Origin: Ensifer adhaerens
Lineage (GTDB): Bacteria; Pseudomonadota; Alphaproteobacteria; Rhizobiales; Rhizobiaceae
Assembly (NCBI RefSeq): GCF_001270265.1
Contig: NZ_LGAP01000001.1
Location: 62,001 to 126,000 of the forward strand
Direction: 5' to 3'
Length of the DNA stretch: 64,000 bases
Under the pieces are notes generated by a model. That model saw only the letters and a list, made by a program, of their open reading frames with translations, made no database searches and was not told the origin of the DNA. Of this stretch, positions 9,571-18,612 are shown one piece after another; position 1 is the stretch's first letter, and each line of letters begins with the position of its first letter. The position numbers and the translations under genes are program-made.

Positions 9571-10308
9571 TTAGTAGGCCAGCGGCTCGCCGGCGGTTGC
9601 CGGCGTCGACATCGGGGCAAGCGTCGCGCTCATCGGCGCTTCCGCCTGCAGCACGACGACGCGCGAATCCTTCGGCACGCGGCTGTAGAGGTCGATAATG
9701 TCTGGGTTGAAGAGCCGGATGCAGCCGCTCGAAACCGCCTTGCCGATCGACCACGCCTCGGTGGTACCGTGGATGCGGAACAGGGTGTCGCGGTCGCCCT
9801 GGAAGAGATAGAGCGCGCGGGGCCCAAGTGGGTTGCGCACTCCCGGCTCCATGCCGCCGGCAAGCGGGCCGTAGCGCTCCGGTTCGCGCGCGACCATGCT
9901 GGAGGTCGGTGTCCAGCGCGGCCATTCGGCCTTGCGGCCGATCCGGGCTTCGCCTTCGAACTCCAGGCCGGCCTTGCCGACGCCGATGCCGTAGCGCATC
10001 GCCATGCCCCCGTCCTGAACCAGGTAGAGGAAGCGATTCTGCGTGTCGATCACGATCGTGCCCGGCGGCTCATGCGTCGCATAGGCGACCTGCTGGCGCA
10101 GATAGCGCTGGTCGACCTTGCTGATATCGATGGCGTCCAGCGGAAACTTTTCTTCCGGCTTCGCCCCGTACATCGCGACATAGTAGGGATCGGGTCCCTT
10201 CGGCTTCGCCGGTCCGCCGCTGGTCACGCAGCCTGCGAGCGTGGACGTGGCAAGAAGAAGGGCGAAGAGCTGCGCCAAGCGGCCGGCGCTGTTCCGGGAC
10301 ACACACAT
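9571..10308 (-). CDS. L,D-transpeptidase (YkuD) lipoprotein
   Basis: Predicted envelope enzyme that makes 3-3 peptidoglycan cross-links or links proteins to peptidoglycan. The 245-residue precursor starts MCVSRNSAGR and has a signal peptide ending in the lipobox LAGC with Cys at residue 27. The YkuD domain carries the catalytic motif as HGTTEAW followed by SSGCIRLFN, with the nucleophilic Cys in SGCIR. The ATG at 10308 was chosen because it gives a clean lipoprotein signal, and an AGGA lies 13 bases upstream. The longer frame to 10428 would bury the signal. It is convergent with the VOC gene and divergent from recO. Confidence 0.85.
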   Translation of the reverse strand: MCVSRNSAGRLAQLFALLLATSTLAGCVTSGGPAKPKGPDPYYVAMYGAKPEEKFPLDAIDISKVDQRYLRQQVAYATHEPPGTIVIDTQNRFLYLVQDGGMAMRYGIGVGKAGLEFEGEARIGRKAEWPRWTPTSSMVAREPERYGPLAGGMEPGVRNPLGPRALYLFQGDRDTLFRIHGTTEAWSIGKAVSSGCIRLFNPDIIDLYSRVPKDSRVVVLQAEAPMSATLAPMSTPATAGEPLAY

Positions 10309-10543
10309 AATCGGGTCAATGTTCCTGCTGATTGTATTTTGGGAAGGAGCGGACGTTGCCGCCATGTATCGCCGTTCTAACGCCGAACATGGCTCCGGGG
10401 AGGCGCGAGCATGGCGAAATTGAGGCAATCGGCGAGTGTAGCCGAAAGGCGACAGTTCGCATCCGGCACGAAAGCGCTTGATCCCGATGCCGTGTGGGCA
10501 TCATCGCTTGATCCGCTTTCCGTCGCGGGTGTATGCCTTTTTC

Positions 10544-11290
10544 ATGCAATGGAGCGATCAGGCCATCATTCTCGGGATCAGGCGGCACGGCGAAAGCTCG
10601 GCCATCGCCGAAGTCATGACCGCAACCCGGGGCCGGCATCTCGGCATGGTGCGGTCCGGCCGTTCGCGGGCCATGCAACCTGTCCTTCAGCCGGGAAATA
10701 CCGTCGAACTGACCTGGCGGGCGCGGCTTGACGAGCATATGGGCGAATTTCGCATCGAGCCGCTCGAACTCCGGGCGGCGCGGCTGATGGAAACGGCCAC
10801 ATCAGTCTATGGCATTCAGGCGCTTGGCGCGCTCTTACGCCTGCTGCCGGAGCGCGATCCCCATCCCCATCTCTATGACGCGCTGGCCGTCATTGTCGAT
10901 CACCTCGAGGATCCGGCCGACGCTGGTGAGCTGTTCGTGCGCTTCGAGCTGGCGGTGTTGAACGATCTTGGCTTTGGGCTCGATCTCACCGAATGCGCGG
11001 CGACCGGCGCGCGCGACGATCTGGCCTATGTATCCCCGAAGTCGGGCCGGGCGGTCTGCCGCGCTGCGGGAATGCCCTATGCCGACCGTTTGCTCGTGCT
11101 GCCGGAATTTCTCGCCGTCGAGGCACGAAGTGCGGCCGACTATGACAGCCTTGCCGCAGCCTTCCGCCTGACGGCTTTCTTTCTCAACCGCCATGTCTAT
11201 GAACCGCGCGGGCTCAAAGTCTCGTCCGCGCGCGATGGTTTCGTCAACGCGGCGCTCAAGGCATTGAGGCCATCTTCTTCAGCTGCATGA
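10544..11290 (+). CDS. recO: DNA repair protein RecO
   Basis: 248-residue recombination mediator that helps load RecA on SSB-coated DNA in the RecFOR pathway. The N-terminal OB-fold begins [19 protein letters not shown], the standard start for alphaproteobacterial RecO, and continues to about residue 80. The helical C-terminal half follows ([26 protein letters not shown]). The usual zinc cysteines of some RecO proteins are only partly present (a Cys in TECAATG and one in GRAVCRAAG). The ATG at 10544 is preferred to the upstream frame beginning at 10478. Confidence 0.93.
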   Translation: MQWSDQAIILGIRRHGESSAIAEVMTATRGRHLGMVRSGRSRAMQPVLQPGNTVELTWRARLDEHMGEFRIEPLELRAARLMETATSVYGIQALGALLRLLPERDPHPHLYDALAVIVDHLEDPADAGELFVRFELAVLNDLGFGLDLTECAATGARDDLAYVSPKSGRAVCRAAGMPYADRLLVLPEFLAVEARSAADYDSLAAAFRLTAFFLNRHVYEPRGLKVSSARDGFVNAALKALRPSSSAA

Positions 11291-11353
11291 TCGACAGCGC
11301 AGCGCGCCCAAAGCGGCGAGCAAAGGACGCTGTGACGTCTTAAGGAGTTTTCC

Positions 11354-11863
11354 ATGTTTCAAGAACTTTTTCCCGGCATGCCCGTATCCAGCATCGGCGT
11401 GCTTCCGCTGGATCGGGTCGCGCGTGACGGCGGGCTCAAGGTCATGCAGGATCTGTTGAAGGGCGACCTGCCGGCGCCGCCGATGTCGGCGACGCTCAAG
11501 TTCGGCCTGACCGAGGTCGAGGAGGGCAGGGTGGTCTTCAAGGGATTGCCGACCGAGGAGCATCTGAACCCGCTTGGAACCGTGCATGGCGGCTGGACGG
11601 CGACGGTGATGGATTCGGCGCTCGGGTGCGCGGTCTTCACCATGCTGAAGCCGGGCGAAGCCTACACCACGGTCGAATTCAAGGTCCACCTGGTGCGACC
11701 ATTGCTGCCCGGAATGGGTGAGGTCTTCTGCGAAGGCAAGATCGTTCACCGTGGCCGGACCATCGCCACGTCGGAGGCCTGGTTGCGCGATGCTGGCGGC
11801 AAGCTTCTGGCGCATGGAACGGAGACCTGTGCGATCTTCCCGATCGACAATCTGCGCCGATAA
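11354..11863 (+). CDS. PaaI-like hotdog-fold thioesterase
   Basis: 169-residue acyl-CoA thioesterase-like protein of the 4HBT/PaaI group. The active-site loop HLNPLGTVHGGWTATVMDSA lies at about residues 75-94 and includes the HGG turn and the Asp at the start of the central helix. The final strands follow (KVHLVRPLLPG, GEVFCEGKIVHRGRT). A TAAGGAG ribosome site is placed well at 11341-11347. It follows recO by 63 bases on the same strand. Substrate unknown; phenylacetyl-CoA or another aryl/acyl-CoA is possible but not shown. Confidence 0.88.
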   Translation: MFQELFPGMPVSSIGVLPLDRVARDGGLKVMQDLLKGDLPAPPMSATLKFGLTEVEEGRVVFKGLPTEEHLNPLGTVHGGWTATVMDSALGCAVFTMLKPGEAYTTVEFKVHLVRPLLPGMGEVFCEGKIVHRGRTIATSEAWLRDAGGKLLAHGTETCAIFPIDNLRR

Positions 11864-12124
11864 CGACCGGTCGAACTGCCTTCCTTCGACGCAATAACGA
11901 TCGTCGGCCGGGCCGCGGCAAAGGCGCACGGGGATAAGTTCGCTGTCTCCCGTCCGCTGGGACGGCGACAGCAGGCTCGCCTGTCGCGACGCCTGCGCAT
12001 TGGGCGAATGAAACTATACATTTCCGCGAACAGATCGCGGCTCTCAACCGTCTATGCATTTGGCGGTGGCGCAAAAATCTGTATGGTCGCGGTCGGCCTG
12101 CGAATGTTGCCGCCAGGGGAAAAC

Positions 12125-14950
12125 ATGATTGAAGTTATTGCCTTAGTCGCTTTTGCTCTGGCGCTCTCTGCCTTTTTCGGTGGCAGGAAGACAGCCGAAC
12201 GATTGGACGCCGAAGTCGCCGTGCTCAAGAAGGAGATCGCGCGACTGACCGCGACGGCCGGGCTCGCCCCGCCGGAAGGCGATGTCGCGTCGGAGCAGGC
12301 TGCCGGCATTGCTGAGCGGTCCGCCGATGTGGCGATCGACGATGACGAAGGCGTCGAAGGGCCCTCGGCGAGTGCGCGCGAAGGGGCAAGGATCTTTGGC
12401 GATGCCGAGCCGGCCAAGGCTGAGACCGCAGCCGACGAGGCCGTTGCGGCGAGTGTCGAAGCGGCCATCGCCGACACGACACAGCCGCGGCAGGCTGAAA
12501 GTCTGGAAAGCCGTCTCGGCGCTCGCTGGGCCGTCTGGGTCGGTGGCGTCGCGCTGGCGCTCGGTGGCGTCTTCATGGTCAAGTACTCGATCGACGCCGG
12601 TCTTCTGAGCCCCGCCGTACGGCTGACGCTGGCGGCGTTCTTCGGCCTGCTCTTGGCCGCTGCCGGCGAGGTCATTCGCCGCCGCGCGGTACCGGTCATC
12701 GCCAACGAATTCCAGAACGCCATGATCCCCGGCATTCTGACTGCCGCCGGCGCCGTCACGCTCTTCGGCGTCGCCTACGCGGCTTACGATATCTATGGCT
12801 TCATCGGCACGGCGACGGCCTTCGTGCTGCTGGCGATGATTTCGCTTGCGACCGTCGGCCTGTCGCTGCTGCATGGGCAGGCGCTGGCTGGTCTCGGCCT
12901 GCTCGCCTCGCTGGTCACGCCATTGCTCGTTTCGAGCGATGAACCGCGCCCCTGGGTTCTCTTCGGCTTCCTGTCGGTCGTCTGGCTGGCGACGCTGCTG
13001 GCGTCGCGGTTGCGGCGCTGGATGGTCGTGCCGACGCTCGCCAATGTCGGTATCGGTCTCTGGGGACTTGCCTACGTCACCGCCGTATCGCCCTTTGACG
13101 CGCTGCCGGTCGCCTTTGCGCTGCTGGTGATGATCCTGGGTGTCGGGTTGGTCTGGCCGGGCGCGGCGGACACGGATATGCCCGATGAGCCGTTGCCTGA
13201 GCCGACACGCCCGCTTGCGGTCGCGGGCCCCTGGGAGAAACTCTTCACGCCGGCCTATGCCGCTATCAGCGTTTCCGCCGCCATCGCCGCGACGGTGCTT
13301 GCACTGATCTTCATCAGCCCGGCCGTCAGCGCCGTGAACTACCCCGTCAAGGAATTCTTCGTCGTGGTCGCGGCCCTGGCCGCGCTCGGCGCATGGCGGA
13401 CAAATGCCGTCTATCCGGCCCTCCTGTCTGCGCTCGGCGCGATCGCCGGCATCGGCAGCCTGACGGCGCTGAGCGGCGTGCTTGCCTATCTCGATTCGTC
13501 GCTCGCCGGCGTTGCGCCCGAGATTGTTCTGCCGAGCCGCACCGCTACGCTGACAGCCCTGCTGCTGGCAACGCTGTTCGTGCTGTTCGGTGCATTCGTG
13601 CTCGCCCGCCGCCTGCGCGAAAACACGCAGTTCGCTATTCTGTGGGCCGGTATTGCCGCCGTCGTCCCGGTTGCTCTCACAACAATGTCGTTCCTGATGA
13701 CCGGCAACTACGCCTTCGATCTGCCGCACGGCCTTTTCGCGCTCGTTGTTGGTGGTGGCCTGCTGGCGCTTGCCGATTGGCTCTACCGCCGTGATGGCGA
13801 AACAGAGGGTCTGGATATCACTGCGAACCTTCTCATCGGCGGCTCCTTCGCGCTCTTCGTCATTGCCTTGCACGCCTGGACCGATGGCCTCGTCACCACC
13901 CTGGCGATCGCGGTGCTTGGCACCGGCTATGCCGGTGCGACCCGCATCCGCACCTGGCCGATCCTGCCCTGGATGATCGGAGCGGCGGCGATCGTCGTTC
14001 TCGGCCGCATCGCCTGGGAGCCGACGATCGTCGGAGCGGAAAACCTCGGCACCACGCCGGTATTTAACGCGCTGTTGCCGGGCTATGGCATTCCGGCGCT
14101 CTTGCTTGTCGGCTCGGCCTATCTGGTCCGGTCCTGGCCGGATCTACGGGTGCGCAACCTGCTGCAGGCGCTGGCGAGCCTCTTCGTGCTGTTGACGCTG
14201 GCGATCCTCGTTCGCCATGCCATGAACGGCGGCGTGCTCGACAGTGCCGTGCCGACGCTGGGCGAGCAGTCAATCTACACGCTGCTGGCGATCGGCGCCT
14301 CTGGTGTCTTCATGACGCTGGATACGAAGTCGCCAAGCCCTGTCTTCCGCTATGGCGGCATGGGGCTCGGCGTGCTCTCGATGCTTTCGGTCCTGTCCGC
14401 CCATCTCTTTGGGCTCAACCCCTATTTCAGCGGCGAGCTTCTGGGGCGCATCCCGTTCTTTGATCTGCTGCTGATAGGCTATCTCCTGCCCGGCATCGGC
14501 TATGCCGGCCTTGCCTGGTATGCGCGCGACAAGCGTCCGCTGCCCTATGTCATGGCGCTGGCCGTCAGCGGCGCGATCCTCGCTTTCGCCTGGGCGACGC
14601 TCTCGGTCCGCCGCCTCTGGCAGGGCGAGAATGTGGTGGATTGGAAAGGTTTCCTGCAGGGCGAAACCTACACCTATTCGGTCGTCTGGCTGGTGCTCGG
14701 CGTGCTGTTGCTGGTGCTCGGCTCGCGCTTCAATGCCAAGAGCATTCGCATCGCCTCGGCCGTGCTCGTCTTCATCGCCGTCCTGAAGGTCTTCCTGATC
14801 GACATGTCCAATCTCGAAGGTTTCCTGCGTGCGCTCTCCTTCATCGGGCTCGGTGGCGTGCTGATCGGCATAGGGCTGTTCTACCAGAAGATCCTTTCGG
14901 GCGTCGGTGTGAAGCGGCAACCGTCCGCTGGTCCGACCCAGCCGCAATAG
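12125..14950 (+). CDS. DUF2339 multi-pass membrane protein
   Basis: Very large 941-residue inner-membrane protein of unknown function. It starts with one membrane segment (MIEVIALVAFALALSAFF), then a short predicted coiled coil (about residues 20-45, LDAEVAVLKKEIARL). An Ala/Glu-rich linker runs to about 120 and is followed by the DUF2339 signature ESRLGARWAVWVGGVALALGG and more than twenty further membrane segments. The ATG at 12125 has an AGGGGA ribosome site. It is followed nine bases later by the HD hydrolase gene, with which it is probably co-transcribed. DUF2339 proteins have been proposed to act in envelope processes, but no role can be read here. Confidence 0.88.
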   Translation: MIEVIALVAFALALSAFFGGRKTAERLDAEVAVLKKEIARLTATAGLAPPEGDVASEQAAGIAERSADVAIDDDEGVEGPSASAREGARIFGDAEPAKAETAADEAVAASVEAAIADTTQPRQAESLESRLGARWAVWVGGVALALGGVFMVKYSIDAGLLSPAVRLTLAAFFGLLLAAAGEVIRRRAVPVIANEFQNAMIPGILTAAGAVTLFGVAYAAYDIYGFIGTATAFVLLAMISLATVGLSLLHGQALAGLGLLASLVTPLLVSSDEPRPWVLFGFLSVVWLATLLASRLRRWMVVPTLANVGIGLWGLAYVTAVSPFDALPVAFALLVMILGVGLVWPGAADTDMPDEPLPEPTRPLAVAGPWEKLFTPAYAAISVSAAIAATVLALIFISPAVSAVNYPVKEFFVVVAALAALGAWRTNAVYPALLSALGAIAGIGSLTALSGVLAYLDSSLAGVAPEIVLPSRTATLTALLLATLFVLFGAFVLARRLRENTQFAILWAGIAAVVPVALTTMSFLMTGNYAFDLPHGLFALVVGGGLLALADWLYRRDGETEGLDITANLLIGGSFALFVIALHAWTDGLVTTLAIAVLGTGYAGATRIRTWPILPWMIGAAAIVVLGRIAWEPTIVGAENLGTTPVFNALLPGYGIPALLLVGSAYLVRSWPDLRVRNLLQALASLFVLLTLAILVRHAMNGGVLDSAVPTLGEQSIYTLLAIGASGVFMTLDTKSPSPVFRYGGMGLGVLSMLSVLSAHLFGLNPYFSGELLGRIPFFDLLLIGYLLPGIGYAGLAWYARDKRPLPYVMALAVSGAILAFAWATLSVRRLWQGENVVDWKGFLQGETYTYSVVWLVLGVLLLVLGSRFNAKSIRIASAVLVFIAVLKVFLIDMSNLEGFLRALSFIGLGGVLIGIGLFYQKILSGVGVKRQPSAGPTQPQ

Positions 14951-14959
14951 GAACCAACC

Positions 14960-15616
14960 ATGACCCGCAACTCTGCACTGGCGGCGGCATTCGCGCCGCA
15001 TGGCGAACTCGCCGCCGTTCTCCTGCCGCATGCGTTTGCCGCGGATGACGGTTCGCACGATGCCTCCCACCTGATCCGGGTCTGGAAGAACGCCGCCCGG
15101 ATCCATGTCGAAGAGGGCGGTAACGAACGCGCGCTTGCCGCGGCCGTATTGCTGCACGATTGCGTTTCGGTCGAAAAGAACTCGCCGCTTCGCATGCAGG
15201 CCTCCAGGCTTGCGGCCGAAAAAGCGGCCGGCATCCTGCGCGATCTTGATTGGTCGGCGGAAGAGATATCGTCCGTGGCCCATGCGATCCTCACCCACAG
15301 CTTTTCCGCCAACATCACGCCCGAGACGATCGAGGCGAAGATCCTGCAGGATGCCGATCGGCTGGATGCGATCGGGATGGTCGGCGCTGCCCGCTGCTTT
15401 TATATCGCCGGACGCATGGGCAGCGGTCTCTACGATCCGCTCGACCCGTTGGCCGAGGATCGGGAGCTCGACGACAAGGCTTTTGCCATCGACCATTTCG
15501 AGACCAAGCTGTTCAAGCTGGCCGATGGATTTCAGACGGTTGCGGGTCGCAGGCTGGCGCTCGAACGCCAAAAGCGGCTGCGCGATGTGCTTGCCATGAT
15601 GCTGGATGAAATTTAA
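14960..15616 (+). CDS. HD-domain phosphohydrolase
   Basis: 218-residue cytosolic metal-dependent phosphohydrolase. The HD-superfamily metal ligands can be seen in order: His in DGSHDASHLIRVWKNA (about 34-49), the HD pair in AAAVLLHDC (about 60-70), a later His in AHAILTHSFS, and the Asp in ILQDADRLDAIG (about 130-140). The family is the YedJ-like uncharacterised group. It begins nine bases after the DUF2339 stop. Its last codons and stop form the left arm of a perfect 14-bp inverted repeat. Substrate unknown. Confidence 0.88.
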   Translation: MTRNSALAAAFAPHGELAAVLLPHAFAADDGSHDASHLIRVWKNAARIHVEEGGNERALAAAVLLHDCVSVEKNSPLRMQASRLAAEKAAGILRDLDWSAEEISSVAHAILTHSFSANITPETIEAKILQDADRLDAIGMVGAARCFYIAGRMGSGLYDPLDPLAEDRELDDKAFAIDHFETKLFKLADGFQTVAGRRLALERQKRLRDVLAMMLDEI

Positions 15617-15643
15617 TACCAGCGGAGCTTGGTATTAAATTTC
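15608..15643. repeat. Perfect 14-bp inverted repeat across the HD-gene stop
   Basis: Arms GAAATTTAATACCA and TGGTATTAAATTTC enclose the 8-nt loop GCGGAGCT. The left arm contains the last Glu and Ile codons and TAA stop of the HD hydrolase gene. It is AT-rich and lacks the GC stem plus T-run of an ordinary terminator, so it may be an operator for the MOSC gene that follows, a 3' stabilising hairpin, or a small repeat element. Confidence 0.75.
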
Positions 15644-15716
15644 AACCCATTAACGCCGTCCGGTGAATCGGATCGCGAACGGCCTGAATCTGTTTCCGAA
15701 CGTGGAGCGTTTTTCG

Positions 15717-16568
15717 ATGAAGGTGACCGGACTGAACATTCATCCGCTGAAGAGCGGCCGGGCGATCCCGCTTGAAACGATTGCCGTCAACCTTGACGGC
15801 TTTGAGGGCGACCGTCGGTTCATGCTGGTCGAGCCGGATGGGCGTTTCATCACCCAGCGCGAACTGCAGACGCTGGCGCAGGTCGAGGCGACCCACATCG
15901 ATGGCGGCGTGCATTTGACGATGGGCGACAAGGCCCTTTCCGTCCGCTTCGATCCCGACCAGCGGCTCGCGGTTCGTGTCTGGGCAAGTGATGTCGATGC
16001 GGCGGTGGCCGACGATGCGGCAAACGACATGCTGACGAGCTGGTTCGGGCGGCCCGTCAAGCTTGCCCATATGGATGCCTCGGCGGAGCGTTTCGTCGGT
16101 GCCGAATGGGCCGGCACGGCAGCGCCCGTCGGATTCGCCGATGGCTTTCCGGTGCTGATCACCACCACAGGCTCGCTTGCCGATCTCAACAAAACGCTGG
16201 TGGAGAAGGGGCAGGAGCCCGTCGGCATGGACCGGTTCCGCACCAACATCCTGCTCGATTGCGACGAGGCGTGGGACGAAGATTTCTGGGAGAGCTTGGA
16301 AATCGGCGGTATCCGTTTCGACTTCGTCAAACCTTGCGCCCGCTGCATCATGACCACTCAGGACCAGATCACCGGCGAGCGCATCGGCGGCAATCCGATT
16401 CAGGGCCTGGCCGAAAAGCGCATGTCGGCCGATCGTCGCGTGGCGGGCGTGCTGTTCGGCTGGAACGTCGTGCCGCGCGGCGAGGGCACCTTGAAGCTCG
16501 GCGACGAGGCCCGGATCATCGGCCGGCGCCAGGAGCGCTGGCCGATGAAAGTGCGCGCCTCCGCCTGA
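15717..16568 (+). CDS. MOSC domain protein with N-terminal MOSC barrel
   Basis: 283-residue protein with the MOSC_N beta-barrel (about 1-120, VTGLNIHPLKSGRAIP) followed by the MOSC sulphur-carrier domain. The MOSC domain holds the conserved Cys in KPCARCIMTT at about residues 205-214 and the GNPIQGLAEKR segment. The family is related to the C-terminus of molybdenum cofactor sulfurase and to mARC/YcbX reductases that bind molybdenum cofactor and reduce N-hydroxylated compounds. Unlike YcbX, it has no 2Fe-2S ferredoxin domain. The ATG at 15717 gives the typical N-terminus. Confidence 0.88.
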   Translation: MKVTGLNIHPLKSGRAIPLETIAVNLDGFEGDRRFMLVEPDGRFITQRELQTLAQVEATHIDGGVHLTMGDKALSVRFDPDQRLAVRVWASDVDAAVADDAANDMLTSWFGRPVKLAHMDASAERFVGAEWAGTAAPVGFADGFPVLITTTGSLADLNKTLVEKGQEPVGMDRFRTNILLDCDEAWDEDFWESLEIGGIRFDFVKPCARCIMTTQDQITGERIGGNPIQGLAEKRMSADRRVAGVLFGWNVVPRGEGTLKLGDEARIIGRRQERWPMKVRASA

Positions 16569-16586
16569 TAAGACGCAACCGGTCCG

Positions 16587-17510
16587 TCAGAACCAGGACG
16601 TGACGCCGAGCAGCTTCGCCCCGAGGTCCGACAGGTTGGCGGGCGTTGCATTGTGCCTTTCCCATTCGCGTGGATCGCCCGGAAAGGCGTCACGCTTAGG
16701 ATGGTCGAGTTCGCGCCAGAGCCGGACGCGTTCTTCGCGTTCGGCCTTGTTGTCCCAGTCGGCCGGGTGCATCGAGATGTATTGCGCCATGCGCACCCTG
16801 CCGTCGGAATGGTTGGGTCGTACGCCGTGGGCGAGCAGGCTGTTGAAGATCATCAGGTCGCCAGCCTCCATCTCGATGTTGACGGTCGAAAGACCTGACA
16901 TGTCGGGGTGCATGGGGTCTCTGTCCGCTGCTTGAGTCTTCTCCCAGGCCTCGAAGTTTTCAAACAGTTCTGGAACACATTGAAAGCCGCCGACGTCGCC
17001 ATCCTGCTTCTTCAGGCTGAGCACGCCCTGGACGCCGATGGGTAGGGGCCGGATCGAGGTGTCGACGTCCCAATGGATGAAGCCGTTGGGATTGCCTTTG
17101 ACCTTCTTCGGCGGGTTGAGGTTGGCGCGGTCGATCGTCACCCAAAGGTCTTCGCGATCCCAGATGTCGACGAAGGCACCGTAGATGCGCGGCTCCTGGC
17201 GGTTGTCCCAAAGGTACTGGTGATTGTAGATCTCCAACATGCCGGTGTTGTTGAGCTCCTTCATCGTGTGCTCGCGGCGCTGCGGCGCGTACCAGGTCGA
17301 AGGATCGGAAGGATCCTTCTCGTCGAAGCGCCAGAGCAGCTCGACGAGCCGCTCGACATTGGCTGGCGGCACGGCCTGCCGGACGATGACGTAACCCTTC
17401 GTGATCCAGTGCTGCCAGTCCTCTTGTGAGAGCACGTGCAGCGGCAGGCGCTTTTTGATGTCCTTCAGCTGGGTTTCTGCGGCGGCGGTGGGGTGACTGT
17501 CTCTGAGCAT
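16587..17510 (-). CDS. Phytanoyl-CoA dioxygenase (PhyH) family oxygenase
   Basis: 307-residue Fe(II)/2-oxoglutarate-dependent oxygenase. The double-stranded beta-helix iron ligands can be read as the HxD motif in GFIHWDVDTS (about residues 145-153) and a distal His in LLAHGVRPNHSDGRVRM near residue 224, followed by the Arg that would hold 2-oxoglutarate. Start choice: an AGGAGG at 17519-17524 is only two bases from the ATG at 17516 but eight bases from the in-frame ATG at 17510, so 17510 is used. It is divergent from an AraC-type gene that probably controls it. The substrate, perhaps a plant- or soil-derived small molecule, is unknown. Confidence 0.85.
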   Translation of the reverse strand: MLRDSHPTAAAETQLKDIKKRLPLHVLSQEDWQHWITKGYVIVRQAVPPANVERLVELLWRFDEKDPSDPSTWYAPQRREHTMKELNNTGMLEIYNHQYLWDNRQEPRIYGAFVDIWDREDLWVTIDRANLNPPKKVKGNPNGFIHWDVDTSIRPLPIGVQGVLSLKKQDGDVGGFQCVPELFENFEAWEKTQAADRDPMHPDMSGLSTVNIEMEAGDLMIFNSLLAHGVRPNHSDGRVRMAQYISMHPADWDNKAEREERVRLWRELDHPKRDAFPGDPREWERHNATPANLSDLGAKLLGVTSWF

Positions 17511-17596
17511 GCGCATGGCCTCCTGTGCATCTGTGTCTGTCTGTCGATGCAGGAAGACTAAGTGATCGCTGTCACGCGTGTTGCCTTCCCGAAGCA

Positions 17597-17608
17597 AGTA
17601 TTGATACT
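17597..17608. promoter_or_regulatory. Short dyad between phyH and araC genes
   Basis: Arms AGTAT and ATACT around TG form a 12-bp palindrome, 32 bases before the AraC gene and within the 129-bp divergent intergenic region. It is a candidate regulator site or promoter element; short dyads of this size can arise by chance. Confidence 0.3.
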
Positions 17609-17639
17609 AATCTGGCGTCATTGGCGATGTGAGTGCAAT

Positions 17640-18506
17640 ATGAAGCCCGTTCTACAGAAGATTCCAAGGCCGACAGATGCATCATCCATCCTGCTCGACC
17701 GGCGGCTCGACGATTGCATCCCATTTCAATGGCACCATCATCCGGAATTCGAGCTCACCCTGACGCTGAATTCGCGCGGCCAGCGCTTCGTCGGCGATCA
17801 CATCGGTGCCTATGAGGATGGCGATCTCGTGCTGGTCGGATCGAACCTGCCGCACACCTGGCATTCCGCGTCCAAGGTCGATGAAGCCACACCCCATGTG
17901 GCACTGGTGCTCTGGTTCCACCCCGAATGGGTAGAGCGAATGCAGGACGGTTTCGTCGAACTCGGCGGCGTAAGGGCAATGTTCGATCGCTCGGCGCCTG
18001 GTCTGCATTTCTCCGAAGCGACCGCGCGCCGGGTTCAGCCGTTGTTCGAGCGTCTGCGTACCCTTGTGCCCGAGGAGCGGTTGCCGGACGTGCTTGCGCT
18101 GCTGACGATCCTTGCGCGCGACAAGCACGCATCTCCATTGTCGAACCGCGTCGTCGCGCCTTCAGGCAGGGCCGTTGATCGTGGTCGCCTCGACCGCGTG
18201 CTCGACCACATCCACCTGAACTATGCCGAAAACCCATCCATGGGCGAGCTTGCGGATATTGCCGCCCTTAGCCTCTCCGGCCTGCATCGACTGTTCCTGC
18301 GCCATCTCGATATGCCGATCTCTGAGTATCTGATGCGCTTGAGGATCGGCGAGGCATGTGCGCTTCTGTCCGGTTCAGGAAAATCCATCGCCCATGTGGC
18401 GGAAACGGTCGGTTATCGCTCGATCGCCAATTTCAACCGCCAATTCAAGGCACAGAAGGGTATGACCCCGCGCCAGTTTCGCCAGCGGTTCCAGGGAAAC
18501 AGATGA
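17640..18506 (+). CDS. AraC-family transcriptional regulator
   Basis: 288-residue regulator. The N-terminal cupin-like sensor domain is seen around FQWHHHPEFELTLTLNSRG and GDLVLVGSNLPHTW (about residues 22-75). Two C-terminal helix-turn-helix motifs occupy about 185-285 (NPSMGELADIAALSLSGLHR, then KSIAHVAETVGYRSIANFNR). It is divergent from the PhyH dioxygenase, with 129 bases between the starts, and upstream of an MFS carrier, so one or both are likely targets. The ATG at 17640 begins the family-typical sequence, and no strong ribosome site is visible. Confidence 0.88.
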   Translation: MKPVLQKIPRPTDASSILLDRRLDDCIPFQWHHHPEFELTLTLNSRGQRFVGDHIGAYEDGDLVLVGSNLPHTWHSASKVDEATPHVALVLWFHPEWVERMQDGFVELGGVRAMFDRSAPGLHFSEATARRVQPLFERLRTLVPEERLPDVLALLTILARDKHASPLSNRVVAPSGRAVDRGRLDRVLDHIHLNYAENPSMGELADIAALSLSGLHRLFLRHLDMPISEYLMRLRIGEACALLSGSGKSIAHVAETVGYRSIANFNRQFKAQKGMTPRQFRQRFQGNR

Positions 18507-18612
18507 GCCGCCTCCATCCTCATCAATTCCCGTGATCGCGCCGTCAATTTAATTGGCTTTTATCTGTTTTAGCTGCCGCGTAGGATCGCCGCACCTCAAT
18601 TGGAGAAGATCC

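Noticed and set aside
12143-13873. 576-residue minus-strand frame inside the DUF2339 gene
   Set aside because: Antisense shadow of a GC-rich gene, with highly biased Arg/Gln/Glu composition and no recognisable domain.
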